Below are positions 44,916-55,049 of a stretch of DNA of 64,000 nt, piece after piece. The DNA is from Sphingobacterium sp. N143. GTDB taxonomy: Bacteria > Bacteroidota > Bacteroidia > Sphingobacteriales > Sphingobacteriaceae. A model generated the notes under the pieces. It saw nothing but the letters and a program-made list of their open reading frames with translations. It made no database searches and had not been told where the DNA came from. Position 1 is the stretch's first letter. The number at the start of each line of letters is the position of its first letter. The position numbers and the translations under genes were made by a program. The DNA is taken from assembly GCF_030325625.1 (NCBI RefSeq), contig NZ_JACAIS010000001.1:310001-374000 (forward strand), given 5' to 3'.

Positions 44916-45722
44916 ATGATTCAATTCCTAAAGGAAAGTACTTTTGCCGTAAATGAAGTTTTTAATAAGTCATGGGAGCTGCTGAAAAAGCATTATTTTT
45001 CTGTTGCAGGCCTATATTTTCTACTGTTTATCACCTCAGGCTTATCTAATTATCTTGCCACCACAATCAGTGATTTTAATGTCGTGCTGAGTGGTTTTAT
45101 GGCATTTTTTTTCATGGTGTTATATTTTGGACTGAATCTGACTCTTTTCAAGTATATCCTTCACCTGATCGATGGCGACGACCAGAAAAAATTGATGCAA
45201 TGCATTCCCAGCACCAGGGAACTGCTCTATTTTTTCGGGGCAATGTTGAGCATCATGGTTCTTTCTATTGCACTTCTCATGATACTGGGGGTTGTGTCCT
45301 TCCCGTTTCTTTATTTATTTGAGAATGGTGATAACCGTCTGGAGCTGATGAGCAGCTTTACTTTTTTCGTTGTCTTTGTGGCAGCGATATTGACCTTTCT
45401 ACTGATCATCCGTGTCGCTTTTTATCCATTTTTCATTATTGATAAACATGCCGGAGCACTTAAATCACTGCGTTTTAGTTTTGCGCTGACGAAGGGAAAT
45501 GTATTCAGGCTGCTGTTGATACTGGCCGTATTTGCATTCTTTCAGATCTTGCAGGCATATTTTAATTTTTTAGAATATTACATAATTTTTATTATTTTGA
45601 ACCTCGTGAGTTCTTTCTTAGTGGTACCTTTGGCTTGCATTGTCATTTCGGTAGCGTATCGGGAAATGATGTCCGATTATCACGGTGGAGAGGACCCGAA
45701 GATATTAAGTAATATATTTTAA
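44916..45722 (+). CDS. Hypothetical multi-pass membrane protein
   Basis: 268 residues, about six hydrophobic segments, starting after a short cytosolic helix (MIQFLKESTFAVNEVFNKSW). The motif KHAGALKSLRFSFALTKGN is typical of DUF975-like or glycerophosphoryl-diester-phosphodiesterase-type membrane domains, but I cannot place it firmly. A weak promoter lies upstream (TTG at 44866, CATCTTTG at 44886). It precedes dxr by 16 bases and could be co-transcribed. Confidence 0.75.
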   Translation: MIQFLKESTFAVNEVFNKSWELLKKHYFSVAGLYFLLFITSGLSNYLATTISDFNVVLSGFMAFFFMVLYFGLNLTLFKYILHLIDGDDQKKLMQCIPSTRELLYFFGAMLSIMVLSIALLMILGVVSFPFLYLFENGDNRLELMSSFTFFVVFVAAILTFLLIIRVAFYPFFIIDKHAGALKSLRFSFALTKGNVFRLLLILAVFAFFQILQAYFNFLEYYIIFIILNLVSSFLVVPLACIVISVAYREMMSDYHGGEDPKILSNIF

Positions 45723-45738
45723 TAAAATAGAGAAGGTT

Positions 45739-46896
45739 TTGAGTAAAAAAGGAATTGCCATTTTAGGGGCAACGGGTAGCATAGGTACACAAGCCTTGGA
45801 TGTTGTAAGAGCCTTCCCTAATGATTTTGAAGCAATTGTGCTGACCTGCGGCAGCAATGCGGAATTATTGATCAAACAGGCCCTGGAATTTAAGCCAAAG
45901 GCTGTTGTGCTGACTGATACAACACAGCTTGCTACCGTCAAAGAAGCGCTCAAGAGACAGGATACAGCTGTACTGTGCGGTGAAGAAGGATTGGTTGAGG
46001 TGGTACAATACGAGGAAGTGAAGGTCGTGCTGAATGCGATCGTTGGATCTGCAGGATTGAAGCCTACTGTAAAGGCAATTGAGTGTCGGAAAGATATTGC
46101 CCTGGCCAATAAGGAAACTTTGGTGGTGGCGGGCGAGCTGATCATGGATCTGGTTCAGCAATACGGCGTAAGTATGCTGCCTGTTGATTCTGAGCACTCG
46201 GCTATATTCCAGTGTTTGGTCGGGGAAGCACATAATCCCATTGAAAAAATATACGTGACAGCCTCTGGTGGACCGTTTAGAGGCAAAAAAACGGGTGAGT
46301 TGCTACAGGTTACCAAAGCAGAGGCCCTGAAGCATCCCAACTGGGCCATGGGTGCAAAAATCACCATTGATTCGGCTTCATTGATGAACAAGGGGCTGGA
46401 GGTGATTGAAGCAAAATGGCTTTTCAACCTGTCCATTGATCAGGTGGATGTGATCGTACATCCACAGTCCATCGTGCATTCCTTGGTTCAGTTTAAAGAT
46501 GGTTCAATGAAGGCTCAAATGGGCGTGCCAGATATGAAATTACCCATTCAATATGCACTGACATATCCTGCCCGTTTTGAAAACAGCTTTGAGCGTTTCA
46601 ATTTTATGGATTACCCGACACTTAATTTTGAGAAGCCGGACATGGATACATTCCGTAATCTTGCTCTTGCCTATGACGCACTGCGTGCAGGTGGGAATAA
46701 GTGCTGTGTATTAAATGCTGCAAATGAAGTTGTTGTCGATGCTTTCCTGAAGGATAAAATAGGCTTTTTACAGATGAGTGATGTGATCGAAGCAACCTTA
46801 AATAAAATGGAATTCATAGCTCATCCAACACTGGATGACTATCTGGAAACAGACCGCGTAACAAGGTTAATAACGAGTGAAATAATCAAAGATTAA
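45739..46896 (+). CDS. dxr: 1-deoxy-D-xylulose-5-phosphate reductoisomerase
   Basis: 385 residues, starting at TTG 45739 (AGAAGG just upstream). NADPH motif GATGSIGTQALDV, LANKETLVVAGELIMDL, active-site motifs DSEHSAIFQCL and ASGGPFRGKKTGEL, then PNWAMGAKITIDSASLMNKGLE (shown in part). It makes MEP, the committed step of the non-mevalonate isoprenoid pathway. rseP follows by 18 bases. Confidence 0.95.
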   Translation: MSKKGIAILGATGSIGTQALDVVRAFPNDFEAIVLTCGSNAELLIKQALEFKPKAVVLTDTTQLATVKEALKRQDTAVLCGEEGLVEVVQYEEVKVVLNAIVGSAGLKPTVKAIECRKDIALANKETLVVAGELIMDLVQQYGVSMLPVDSEHSAIFQCLVGEAHNPIEKIYVTASGGPFRGKKTGELLQVTKAEALKHPNWAMGAKITIDSASLMNKGLEVIEAKWLFNLSIDQVDVIVHPQSIVHSLVQFKDGSMKAQMGVPDMKLPIQYALTYPARFENSFERFNFMDYPTLNFEKPDMDTFRNLALAYDALRAGGNKCCVLNAANEVVVDAFLKDKIGFLQMSDVIEATLNKMEFIAHPTLDDYLETDRVTRLITSEIIKD

Positions 46897-46914
46897 ATTT
46901 ATTAGAAGACATAC

Positions 46915-48240
46915 ATGGGTGTTTTAATTATGGTCGGACAAGTGATTTTAGGCTTGTCAATTTTAATCGTCCTACATGAGTTGGGGCATTTTTTAGCAGC
47001 ACGTGCATTTGGTATCAAAGTCGAAAAGTTTTACCTTTTCTTTGATGCCTGGGGAGTGAAATTGTTTAAATTCAATTATAAGGGCTGTGAGTATGGTATC
47101 GGTTGGTTGCCTTTGGGTGGATATGTGAAGATTGCGGGTATGATCGACGAATCGATGGATACGGAGCAACTGAAAGGCGAGCCTCAGCCCTGGGAATTCC
47201 GTTCAAAACCTGCCTGGCAGCGTTTGATCGTCATGTTGGGTGGTATTATTGTCAATGTCATTGTGGGCGTTCTCGTCTTTTGGATGTTGACCTTCAAGAT
47301 GGGAAATACCGATATCAAGATGGATCAGCTGGTCAATGGTATCGTGCCGGGAAGTATCGGTGAGTCTATCGGTCTTAAAGCAGGGGATAAGGTGATTGCC
47401 ATTGACGGGCACCGTGTGGAAAATTATTCGGAACTGGTCAGCTCCAAAGTGCTGATGGGCGGTGTAACCTTAACCATAGAACGTGATGGGGCGACAAAAG
47501 AGATCGCAGTTCCAGCTGATTTGTTGAATACCTTATCAGATAAGAAAGGCGAGAAGTTTATCGAGCCAAGGGTGAAAACAACAAGCATTGCGCAAGTTGT
47601 TCCGGAATCGGCGGCCAGTAAAATGGGCTTTGTTAAAGGGGACAGTATTATCGCAGTAAACGGTGTTCAGGTGCCATTCTTCGATCAGTTTAGGGAGCAG
47701 ATCAAAGCAAATATCAATAAATCGGTAGCAATTAAAGTGGTCCGTGCAGGGGCAGAAGTGTCTCTACAAGGAAATGTGCCTGCTGATGCGATGTTAGGTA
47801 TAGGCATCAGTCATGATTCGTCCATTAAGCCATTTACGATCAACTATACCTTAATGGAAGCTTTTCCGATCGGAGCCAAAAAGGCTTTTACGGTCATCAC
47901 GGATAATGCCAAAGGTTTTGGCAAAATATTCAAGGGTGAAGTGCGGGCAGATAAGGCTCTGTCTGGGCCAATAGGTATTGCGACATTGTTTGGTACAGAA
48001 GTGGACTGGATCCGTTTTTGGTCATTGGTAGGGATGCTTTCCATGGCCCTGGCTTTTATGAACCTATTGCCAATACCGGCATTGGATGGTGGTCATGTCG
48101 TGTTTTTACTGATCGAAATGATCCAGGGAAAACCATTGAGCGAGAAATTTTTGGAGAAGGCGCAAATGGTGGGCTTCTTTATTCTGCTGGCATTGATGGT
48201 ATTTATTTTTGGAAACGATATATTTAAGCTATTTAAATAA
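46915..48240 (+). CDS. rseP: Site-2 membrane protease RseP
   Basis: 441 residues. HExxH in VLHELGHFLAARAFGIK, two PDZ domains (IVPGSIGESIGLKAGDKVI and VVPESAASKMGFVKGDSII), and the second metal-site motif NLLPIPALDGGHVVF. It cleaves membrane-spanning anti-sigma factors and signal peptides inside the inner membrane. dxr-rseP order is common in bacteria. It ends at a terminator at 48322. Confidence 0.95.
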   Translation: MGVLIMVGQVILGLSILIVLHELGHFLAARAFGIKVEKFYLFFDAWGVKLFKFNYKGCEYGIGWLPLGGYVKIAGMIDESMDTEQLKGEPQPWEFRSKPAWQRLIVMLGGIIVNVIVGVLVFWMLTFKMGNTDIKMDQLVNGIVPGSIGESIGLKAGDKVIAIDGHRVENYSELVSSKVLMGGVTLTIERDGATKEIAVPADLLNTLSDKKGEKFIEPRVKTTSIAQVVPESAASKMGFVKGDSIIAVNGVQVPFFDQFREQIKANINKSVAIKVVRAGAEVSLQGNVPADAMLGIGISHDSSIKPFTINYTLMEAFPIGAKKAFTVITDNAKGFGKIFKGEVRADKALSGPIGIATLFGTEVDWIRFWSLVGMLSMALAFMNLLPIPALDGGHVVFLLIEMIQGKPLSEKFLEKAQMVGFFILLALMVFIFGNDIFKLFK

Positions 48241-48321
48241 GTTGTAAAAAGCTTGACCGATGCGTCAGGACATGGTCTCTTGTTTGTCATTAGCCCAGGC
48301 CTTGCATCACTATAAAAATAG

Positions 48322-48350
48322 AGGAGTTTTCTTTGGAGAACTCCTTTTTT
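48322..48350 (+). terminator. rseP terminator
   Basis: A 10-base-pair stem with one G-U (AGGAGTTTTC), 4-base loop and a T6 run. Confidence 0.8.
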
Positions 48351-48367
48351 ATTTCTTACATTTGGCT

Positions 48368-48571
48368 ATGGACGGAAGAAATAGAGCAGATGTAAAGCCT
48401 GGTATGCTGGTGAATATAATCTTGAAAAAGGACCAACGTACCGGTAATCTAACCGAAGGTATTGTAAAGGATCTCCTGACCTCTTCATCATATCACTCGA
48501 GGGGAATCAAAGTGAGGCTAACGGATGGACAGATAGGCCGCGTAGCTGAAATTATTGAGGATGATTTATAG
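48368..48571 (+). CDS. YwbE-family protein (DUF2196)
   Basis: 67 residues from ATG at 48368 (MDGRNRADVKPGMLVNIILK). A frame open back to 48260 would run through the rseP terminator, so the inner start is preferred. The motif KKDQRTGNLTEGIVKDLLTSS and GIKVRLTDGQIGRVAEII match YwbE, a small conserved family of unknown function. Confidence 0.88.
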   Translation: MDGRNRADVKPGMLVNIILKKDQRTGNLTEGIVKDLLTSSSYHSRGIKVRLTDGQIGRVAEIIEDDL

Positions 48572-48719
48572 AATTGTCTATGCAGACGATGCTGTGATGC
48601 ATCATCTGATGATGAAGGCTATGGTTCAATCTTCCCCTCAGTCCGAATAATGGGAAGGAAGAAATGCCTCTTTTACTGGAGCAATTGGCTTCAGGGATCT
48701 AGGTCAAGGCCGAACACAG

Positions 48720-48766
48720 CCTACCATAGAAAAAGCCTAACTCTGTTAGGCTTTTTCTATGGTAGG
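48720..48766. terminator. Bidirectional terminator between ywbE and DUF6965
   Basis: A 22-base-pair perfect stem with a 3-base loop (48720-48741 and 48745-48766); core AGAAAAAGCCTAAC. The minus-strand gene stop at 48746 lies in the right arm. A and T tracts serve both strands. Confidence 0.85.
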
Positions 48767-48973
48767 ATTTTCCAAATTTTCCAAGGTATCCTTGAGCTTT
48801 AACAGTCTGATCCAGGAAGGACATTTACTCAAATCCTTTTTCCATAACCCAACATGGATAAAACTGGTGCTGATAAACCGTTGTACATCGATCACTTGCA
48901 TGTCCTGCTGTATTTGTATGGAGTCAGGAAGGTCCATGGATTGAAAGTATTGCTGTAATTCTTCTGGTGTCAT
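48746..48973 (-). CDS. DUF6965-like small protein
   Basis: 75 residues from ATG at 48973 (MTPEELQQYFQSMDLPDSI); a longer frame to 49036 overlaps the TolC gene end. The layout (Pro/Ile-x-Leu then IDVQRFISTSFIHVG and two C-terminal helices) resembles the DUF6965 family of Bacteroidota, about 70 residues, function unknown. It lies between the efflux operon and the shared terminator. Confidence 0.6.
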   Translation of the reverse strand: MTPEELQQYFQSMDLPDSIQIQQDMQVIDVQRFISTSFIHVGLWKKDLSKCPSWIRLLKLKDTLENLENPTIEKA

Positions 48974-48998
48974 ACTGCAAAAATAAAGTTTTAAATCT

Positions 48999-50465
48999 TT
49001 ATCTCCAACCTCCGCCCAAAGAGCGGTATAGATCAACGAAACCGTCCAAATGCTGTTGCCTCAGTTCAACCAGATCCAAGTCGCTATCCAGGGCATTGCT
49101 TTGTGCGGTAATCACCTCCAGATAAGTAGCATAACCACTTTTGAACAGTAAATTTGCATTTTTTACCGCCAGTTGGGCATTATCCACTCTTTTTTTTGCC
49201 AGCTCCAGTTGCTCCCGCTGTTTGTCCACAGTGACTACAGCATTGGAGATTTCAGCGACTGCTTCCACCACTTTCTGTTGGAGCTGGACTTCAGCCTTAT
49301 CCCGCTCGAGTTTTGCAACTTCATATTGGGTTTTTAGGGTTTTGTTTTTAAAGATCGGTGTCGTCAGGTTTCCCGTTATTCCACCGAGTAAGGCTCCCGG
49401 GATATTAAACCAGTTTTTGGGCAACATGGTATTTACCCCCAATGCACCACCAATATTCAGCGATGGGTAACGCATGGCCTGCTGGATATTCGCATTTGCA
49501 TTGGCCGCCATGAGCTGAAACTCGGCTGAGCGGATATCTGGGCGGTTGCGCACGATTTCTATTGGTGATCCGAGTGATATGTCCTTACTTTCGGCAAAAA
49601 GATGTTCATAAGATCTGCCCCGTTTGATGCTATCAGGCAGCCTGCCCGTCAGGGTCTGTAAAGCATTCTCCTGGATGACAATTTGCTTTTCCAGTTCGGG
49701 TACTAGTGAGGCCGCCAGTAACCGTTGCGATTCGGTCTGTTGAATAGCCAGAGCTGTGATCTCACCGGCTTCATATTGCAGTTTGATCATGCGCAGTGTG
49801 CTGTCATTCAGCTGAACATTGCGTTTGGCCACTTCTATTTTGGCATCCAGCATCAACAGGTTAAAGTATCCTTTTGCGACGGAGGTGATAATATTGGTCT
49901 GAATCGCATTTTTTGCTTCCTGAGTATCCAGGTATTCCGCCAGCAGCTGTTCTTGTTTACTGCTGATTTTCTTCCAGATGTCTATTTCCCAGCTAAAGCT
50001 GATATCGGTGCCAAATTGGGATTGATAGACAAACATGTTCTCCGGTGCTTTCTCGCCCTTGCGTTCATAGTATTTGCTCAATGGACCACTTCCAAAATCC
50101 TTTGATCTCCAGGTACGGTTGACGCCGGCAATGGTCGCATCGACAGTTGGGAGGTAATTGGCCTTATTCTGTGCCAGTACCCGATTGGAGATCTGCAGAT
50201 TGAGCAAAGCTGTCCTCATATCAAAATTATTAGCCAAGGCTGAGTCAATCAAGAGTTTTAAAGTAGGATCATGGAAGAAAGATGTCCATTGGATCAACCC
50301 CATGCTGGAAGTATCCCCAAAGAAGTCCAAAGTATCTCCACGAAAGGATTCAGGAAGCTTCAGCTTGGGCTGAACATAATCTTTTCCCACCTTACAGGCA
50401 TTCATCAGCACCAGTAATCCAATGAATATAAATAGAACCGAACTATATTTTTTTATATGCTGCAT
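48999..50465 (-). CDS. RND efflux outer-membrane factor (NodT/TolC type)
   Basis: 488 residues. A signal with lipobox-like Cys (LVLMNACKVGKDY) suggests an outer-membrane lipoprotein. The two TolC-like repeats have helical barrel motifs (FDMRTALLNLQISNRVLAQNKA and IVRNRPDIRSAEFQLMAANAN, shown in part). It is the exit duct of the tripartite pump. Its ATG overlaps the pump gene stop by one base (TAATG), so translation is coupled. Confidence 0.9.
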   Translation of the reverse strand: MQHIKKYSSVLFIFIGLLVLMNACKVGKDYVQPKLKLPESFRGDTLDFFGDTSSMGLIQWTSFFHDPTLKLLIDSALANNFDMRTALLNLQISNRVLAQNKANYLPTVDATIAGVNRTWRSKDFGSGPLSKYYERKGEKAPENMFVYQSQFGTDISFSWEIDIWKKISSKQEQLLAEYLDTQEAKNAIQTNIITSVAKGYFNLLMLDAKIEVAKRNVQLNDSTLRMIKLQYEAGEITALAIQQTESQRLLAASLVPELEKQIVIQENALQTLTGRLPDSIKRGRSYEHLFAESKDISLGSPIEIVRNRPDIRSAEFQLMAANANANIQQAMRYPSLNIGGALGVNTMLPKNWFNIPGALLGGITGNLTTPIFKNKTLKTQYEVAKLERDKAEVQLQQKVVEAVAEISNAVVTVDKQREQLELAKKRVDNAQLAVKNANLLFKSGYATYLEVITAQSNALDSDLDLVELRQQHLDGFVDLYRSLGGGWR

Positions 50466-53400
50466 TATTCTTCTTCTTTAGCTAGTTTATCGTGTAATTT
50501 TTCATCCAGACCCTTAAATACGACAAAGAGTACCGGAATTATAAAAATGCCGAAAGCAACACCTAAAAGCATACCTCCTGCGGCACTGAAGCTAATGGAG
50601 TGGTTACCAATGGCCGAAGGCCCCACGGTCCACATCAAAGGGATCAGACCGGCCACAAATGCCAGGCTGGTCATCAGAATCGGCCTTAACCTGAGCTTCG
50701 AACCGCTGATGGCCGCTTCCACGATACTCTTTCCACTTTTTCGCTCCTGTACGGCGAATTCAACAATCAGAATGGCATTCTTGGCAAGAAGTCCGATCAA
50801 CATGATGAGTCCAACCTGGACATAGATGTTATTTTGCAGCCCGACAAGATTGATGACCGAGAACACACCGATTAATCCTACCGGTATCGACAGCAATACT
50901 GCCCAAGGTAGGATATAGCTTTCATACTGGGCAGACAGTAAGAAATAAACAAACAGGATACTTAGCACAAAGATCAAAATGGTCTGCGATCCTGACTGAC
51001 TTTCTTCGTAACTCATACCTGTCCACTCAAAGCCATAGTTTCCAGGAAGTTTTTCATCCGCCAGTTTCTGGATGGCCTGCATGGCATCATCGGTACTGTA
51101 CCCTTCGGCTGGAGTTATGTTGACCGTGATGGCATTATAAAGATTATAACGTGTTATAACTTCCGGTCCTACGGTCTTTTCTAAAGTCAATAGGGTATTG
51201 ATCGGCACCATTTCACCCTTATTGTTGCGCACAAATATGGAATTGAATGATTCTGGATCTTTTCGGAAGTCAAAATCAGACTGTACATACACCCGGTATT
51301 GACGACCAAACCGATTGAAATCACTGGCCTGTACACGGGCAAAATAAGTTCTGATGGTCGACATGAGGTCTTTGATTTCTACTCCAAGGGATTTGGCCTT
51401 AACAGCATCGATGTTGACTTCATATTGTGGAAAGTTGGCTTTAAAGCTTGTATATGCATTTCGTATTTCAGGCAAGCTATTGAGCTGGTTGATAAAGGTA
51501 TCAGCGATCATATTGAAATCCCGTACATCACCGCCCATACGATCTTGTAAAACCATTTCTATACCAGCGAAGTCACCAAATCCTTGTACGGTGGGCCTTG
51601 GGAACACCGTAAAAGTAGCCTCATTGATTTGGGCTAGATCACTTCTGATGGTATCCATAAAGGCATTGATATTTTTGATATGCTTACGCTGGGCGTGCGG
51701 TTTAAGGGTGATATAGCCAGCAGCGAATGCCGGGCTCGAACTGGCATCCAAAGCATTGTAACCCGATACGGTGGTCATCCCTTCAATATCTTGCCTTTTC
51801 TTCAGGATACTGTCGGCACGGTGCAACACCTCTGTCGTCCGGCTCAAGGAAGCTCCTGGAGGCAGGGCAATATTATACGTCACAAAGCCATCATCCTCCG
51901 TAGGAATGAAGCTTTTTGGGGTATTGACCATTAAGATGGCTCCGACCGCCGTGATCAGCACCAATCCCAACCAGGCTATTTTCTTGTTTTTGATCAAGAG
52001 CTGCACAATAGCCACATAGCGGGCCGTCAAACGGTCAAAGGAAGTATTGAATGCTTTAAAAAAGCGGTCTTTAAATTGATTGATCTTCGTTGTTTTTTGC
52101 TCCTCATCCGGATGCTTTGGTGCTTTTAGCAATAATGCGCAGAGTGCGGGACTCAAGGTTAAAGCATTCAACGCCGATATCAAGATCGCGGTGGCCAAAG
52201 TATAGGCAAATTGGCGGTAGAAGATACCCGCAGGACCTTCCATAAATCCAACGGGCAAAAATACAGCTGCCATGACCATAGTAATCGATAGGATGGCACC
52301 TGTGATTTCGGACATGGTGGATAAGGTGGCCGCCTTGGGTTTCAATCCTGTACTATGCATCTTTTCATGGATAGCTTCCACGACCACAATGGCATCATCG
52401 ACAACAATACCAATGGCCAGGACCAAGGCAAACATGGTCAATACGTTTAATGAAAATCCAAAGAGCTGCAGGAAGAAGAAGGTACCGATCAACGATACCG
52501 GAATGGCGATCGCTGGAATCAGCGTAGACCTAAAATCCTGTAAGAAGATAAAGACGATAATAAAGACCAGGATGAATGCTTCAAAGAGCGTGTGCTCAAC
52601 CTGGCTGATGGATTCGTCAATCTGGTCGCGCACAGAATAGGTGACTTCATAGTGAATTCCTTTTGGGAAGGTCTTGGACTGCTCCTCGAGTACTTTTCGG
52701 ACGGCAACATCGATGTCATGGGCATTGGAACCACTTGTTTGGGTCAGATTGAGTGTTAAGCCCGGATGTCCATCGACCTTGTTGTCACTGCTGAGGTTTG
52801 TAGCACCAAATTCTACACGGGCCACATCCTTCAGGTAAAGCACCGAACCATCATTATTGGTCTTGATAACGATATTTTGAAATTCTTCGGGTGTGGTAAA
52901 ACGCCCTTTGTGGCGGATCACCGTTTCAAAAGCCTCGTCTGAGGTTTCTCCGAATTTACCGGGTGCTATTTCAAAATTCTGATCTTTGATGGCCGTCATG
53001 ACGTCCTGTGGGACGAGGTTATATAAGGCCAATTTTTCGGGGTTTAACCAAAGACGCATGGCATAATCCCGGGCTCCCAATCGGGATACCTGGGCCACAC
53101 CATCCACACGCAGTAGGGGACGCATCAGGTTGATCTGTGCATAAGCCTGCAGGAAGGTTTCGTCATAGGCACTGTCCGGATGATCCGAATAAAGATTGAT
53201 GGTCATGATAACCCCTGTCTGCCGCGGCATTACCGTAATACCGGCTTCGTTAACCTCTGCCGGAATAGCGCTAATGGCTTTGGAGATACGGGTCTGCACA
53301 TTCACTGAGGCGATATCCGGATTTGTTCCCGTTTTAAAGTAGACGGAGACGCTGCCCGAGCCTGAATTGGATGCGGAAGATTTGATATATGTCATATCTT

Positions 53401-53617
53401 CTACTCCATTGATCGCTTCTTCGATGGGAAGCAATACGCTCTTGGCTACGGTTTCGGCATTTGCCCCAGGATAACTTAATGAAACCAGGACACTTGGTGG
53501 CGCAATTTCAGGAAATCGGGATACAGGAAGCAGTTTTAGGCCTACTAAACCCAGGATCACCAAGAGTATAGAGATAACGGTGGCTAAAACGGGCCTGGTT
53601 ATAAATGTTTTTAGCAT
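50465..53617 (-). CDS. RND efflux pump, HAE1 family (AcrB/MexB-like)
   Basis: 1050 residues with 12 membrane segments and two large periplasmic loops. The proton-relay motif IGIVVDDAIVVVEA holds the double Asp; GLLAKNAILIVEFA and PVGFMEGPAGIFYRQFA are typical HAE1 elements. It exports drugs, bile salts or other hydrophobic compounds using the proton gradient. It follows the adaptor by 78 bases and overlaps the outer-membrane factor by one base. Confidence 0.95.
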   Translation of the reverse strand: MLKTFITRPVLATVISILLVILGLVGLKLLPVSRFPEIAPPSVLVSLSYPGANAETVAKSVLLPIEEAINGVEDMTYIKSSASNSGSGSVSVYFKTGTNPDIASVNVQTRISKAISAIPAEVNEAGITVMPRQTGVIMTINLYSDHPDSAYDETFLQAYAQINLMRPLLRVDGVAQVSRLGARDYAMRLWLNPEKLALYNLVPQDVMTAIKDQNFEIAPGKFGETSDEAFETVIRHKGRFTTPEEFQNIVIKTNNDGSVLYLKDVARVEFGATNLSSDNKVDGHPGLTLNLTQTSGSNAHDIDVAVRKVLEEQSKTFPKGIHYEVTYSVRDQIDESISQVEHTLFEAFILVFIIVFIFLQDFRSTLIPAIAIPVSLIGTFFFLQLFGFSLNVLTMFALVLAIGIVVDDAIVVVEAIHEKMHSTGLKPKAATLSTMSEITGAILSITMVMAAVFLPVGFMEGPAGIFYRQFAYTLATAILISALNALTLSPALCALLLKAPKHPDEEQKTTKINQFKDRFFKAFNTSFDRLTARYVAIVQLLIKNKKIAWLGLVLITAVGAILMVNTPKSFIPTEDDGFVTYNIALPPGASLSRTTEVLHRADSILKKRQDIEGMTTVSGYNALDASSSPAFAAGYITLKPHAQRKHIKNINAFMDTIRSDLAQINEATFTVFPRPTVQGFGDFAGIEMVLQDRMGGDVRDFNMIADTFINQLNSLPEIRNAYTSFKANFPQYEVNIDAVKAKSLGVEIKDLMSTIRTYFARVQASDFNRFGRQYRVYVQSDFDFRKDPESFNSIFVRNNKGEMVPINTLLTLEKTVGPEVITRYNLYNAITVNITPAEGYSTDDAMQAIQKLADEKLPGNYGFEWTGMSYEESQSGSQTILIFVLSILFVYFLLSAQYESYILPWAVLLSIPVGLIGVFSVINLVGLQNNIYVQVGLIMLIGLLAKNAILIVEFAVQERKSGKSIVEAAISGSKLRLRPILMTSLAFVAGLIPLMWTVGPSAIGNHSISFSAAGGMLLGVAFGIFIIPVLFVVFKGLDEKLHDKLAKEEE

Positions 53618-53695
53618 ATATGAAGTATTTTAGACATATCCAAAGTGGCCGCATGTATTGACGCTGGCCACGGGATATGCAAAAATGTGAGATAA

Positions 53696-54856
53696 TTATT
53701 TCTGTAAGATCGGTGTTACCACTGAACCGTCGGTTAGTTTGTCAAAACCACTGGTTATGACACGGTCATTTTCTTTAAGGCCCGAATTAACGATATAATT
53801 GCCTTTGCTTTTGCCCGAAATCTGGATGTTTCGACGTTGTACCTTGTTGTTCTGATCCAATATATAAACAAAAGTTTTGTCCTGCAATTCATTGATGGCA
53901 ATCTGTGGTATTTGTAGCACGTCTTTCTTAACTTCCGCAATTTTGAGTGTACCGCTACTTCCCGAACGCAAGATATTATCGTTGTTCTGGAAAGTTGCCC
54001 GCAATGAAATCGCACCTGTAGTCCGGTTGATCTGACCATTAACGGCATCAACAACTCCTTTTTTAGCATATTCTTCGCCGTCGGCCAGTACAAGCGTCAC
54101 TTCAGGGAAAACCAATTTTTGGTTCTGATCGTATTTTTTTCCTTCTATACTGTCTTTTTTGGCCTGGGCTTTGGAGAAATATAGAAAGTCAGATTCATTC
54201 ATGGAGAAGTAAACGTAGACCTCCTGAATATCGGAGAGATAGGTGAGGGGCTCTTTATCTCCTTTTGATACCAAGTTTCCGATACGTTTGGGAATACGTC
54301 CAATGTATCCGCTGACTGGTGCGGTGATAACGGTAAAGTCTTTGCTGATCTGGGCCGAGCGGACAGCGGCAATGGCTTGATCAAGCGTAGCTTTGGCGAC
54401 TTGATAGTCCGATTTGGCCGATGCTAATTTCACGTCTGAAATGACATCATTTTGAACCAAGGGTTTTAATCGATCAACTTCCAGTTGTGCATTTTTAAGC
54501 TTGGCCCTGGCAACCTGTTCGGTCGCCACCATGTTGTTTAGATTCTCCTGATAGGTGGAAGGATCTACCTTGAATAATTTTTGCCCTTTTTGTACAAATG
54601 AACCCTCATCGACATAAATTTCCTGCAAAAGACCTTCCACCTGCGGACGAACTTCCACATTCACTTTGCCCTCAATGGTGCCTAAATAATCTTTAATGGT
54701 AGTAGCATTGGATTTAACGACCGTGTAGACGGGTAATGCTATGGGTTTTTCGGTGTTATTTTCTTTTGAGGAGCTTGAAGAACAACTTACCTGTGTGGCT
54801 AGGGCTGAACAAATCAATAGGGATACTTTGAAAATAGATAACGTTTTTTTCTTCAC
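53696..54856 (-). CDS. RND periplasmic adaptor (AcrA-like)
   Basis: 386 residues, starting at GTG 54856. A signal region ends in QVSCSSSSSKEN, with a Cys-Ser-rich stretch typical of lipoproteins. Then a lipoyl-like segment (EGLLQEIYVDEGSFVQKGQKLF), a coiled-coil hairpin (VEDRLKP-type stretch at about 110-155), the second lipoyl half (VITAPVSGYIG) and beta-barrel. It links pump and outer-membrane factor. First gene of the efflux operon, with a palindrome 35 bases upstream. Confidence 0.93.
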   Translation of the reverse strand: MKKKTLSIFKVSLLICSALATQVSCSSSSSKENNTEKPIALPVYTVVKSNATTIKDYLGTIEGKVNVEVRPQVEGLLQEIYVDEGSFVQKGQKLFKVDPSTYQENLNNMVATEQVARAKLKNAQLEVDRLKPLVQNDVISDVKLASAKSDYQVAKATLDQAIAAVRSAQISKDFTVITAPVSGYIGRIPKRIGNLVSKGDKEPLTYLSDIQEVYVYFSMNESDFLYFSKAQAKKDSIEGKKYDQNQKLVFPEVTLVLADGEEYAKKGVVDAVNGQINRTTGAISLRATFQNNDNILRSGSSGTLKIAEVKKDVLQIPQIAINELQDKTFVYILDQNNKVQRRNIQISGKSKGNYIVNSGLKENDRVITSGFDKLTDGSVVTPILQK

Positions 54857-54890
54857 AATATTTGATTAAATTTAAGATATATGTGCTTTA

Positions 54891-54908
54891 TGTAATATGA
54901 ATATTACA
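54891..54908. promoter_or_regulatory. Palindromic operator candidate upstream of the RND operon
   Basis: TGTAATAT-GA-ATATTACA: two perfect 8-base half-sites with a 2-base centre, 35 bases upstream of the adaptor GTG start. The size and symmetry fit a dimeric repressor. No regulator gene is adjacent. Confidence 0.55.
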
Positions 54909-55049
54909 ATATAAACGCCAAATAGTTTAATTATTGTGTTGATTAACATTTGTTAACATCTCAATTTTTAGTTAATAGATGTTGAATTATTAATCAAATA
55001 TAATGTTTATTAGTTTTAAGGCGTTGGTTTTTAATGATATTATGGCGTT

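Noticed and set aside
48260-48367. The N-terminal extension of the YwbE reading frame
   Set aside because: It runs through the rseP terminator and adds residues absent from the family; ATG 48368 is preferred.
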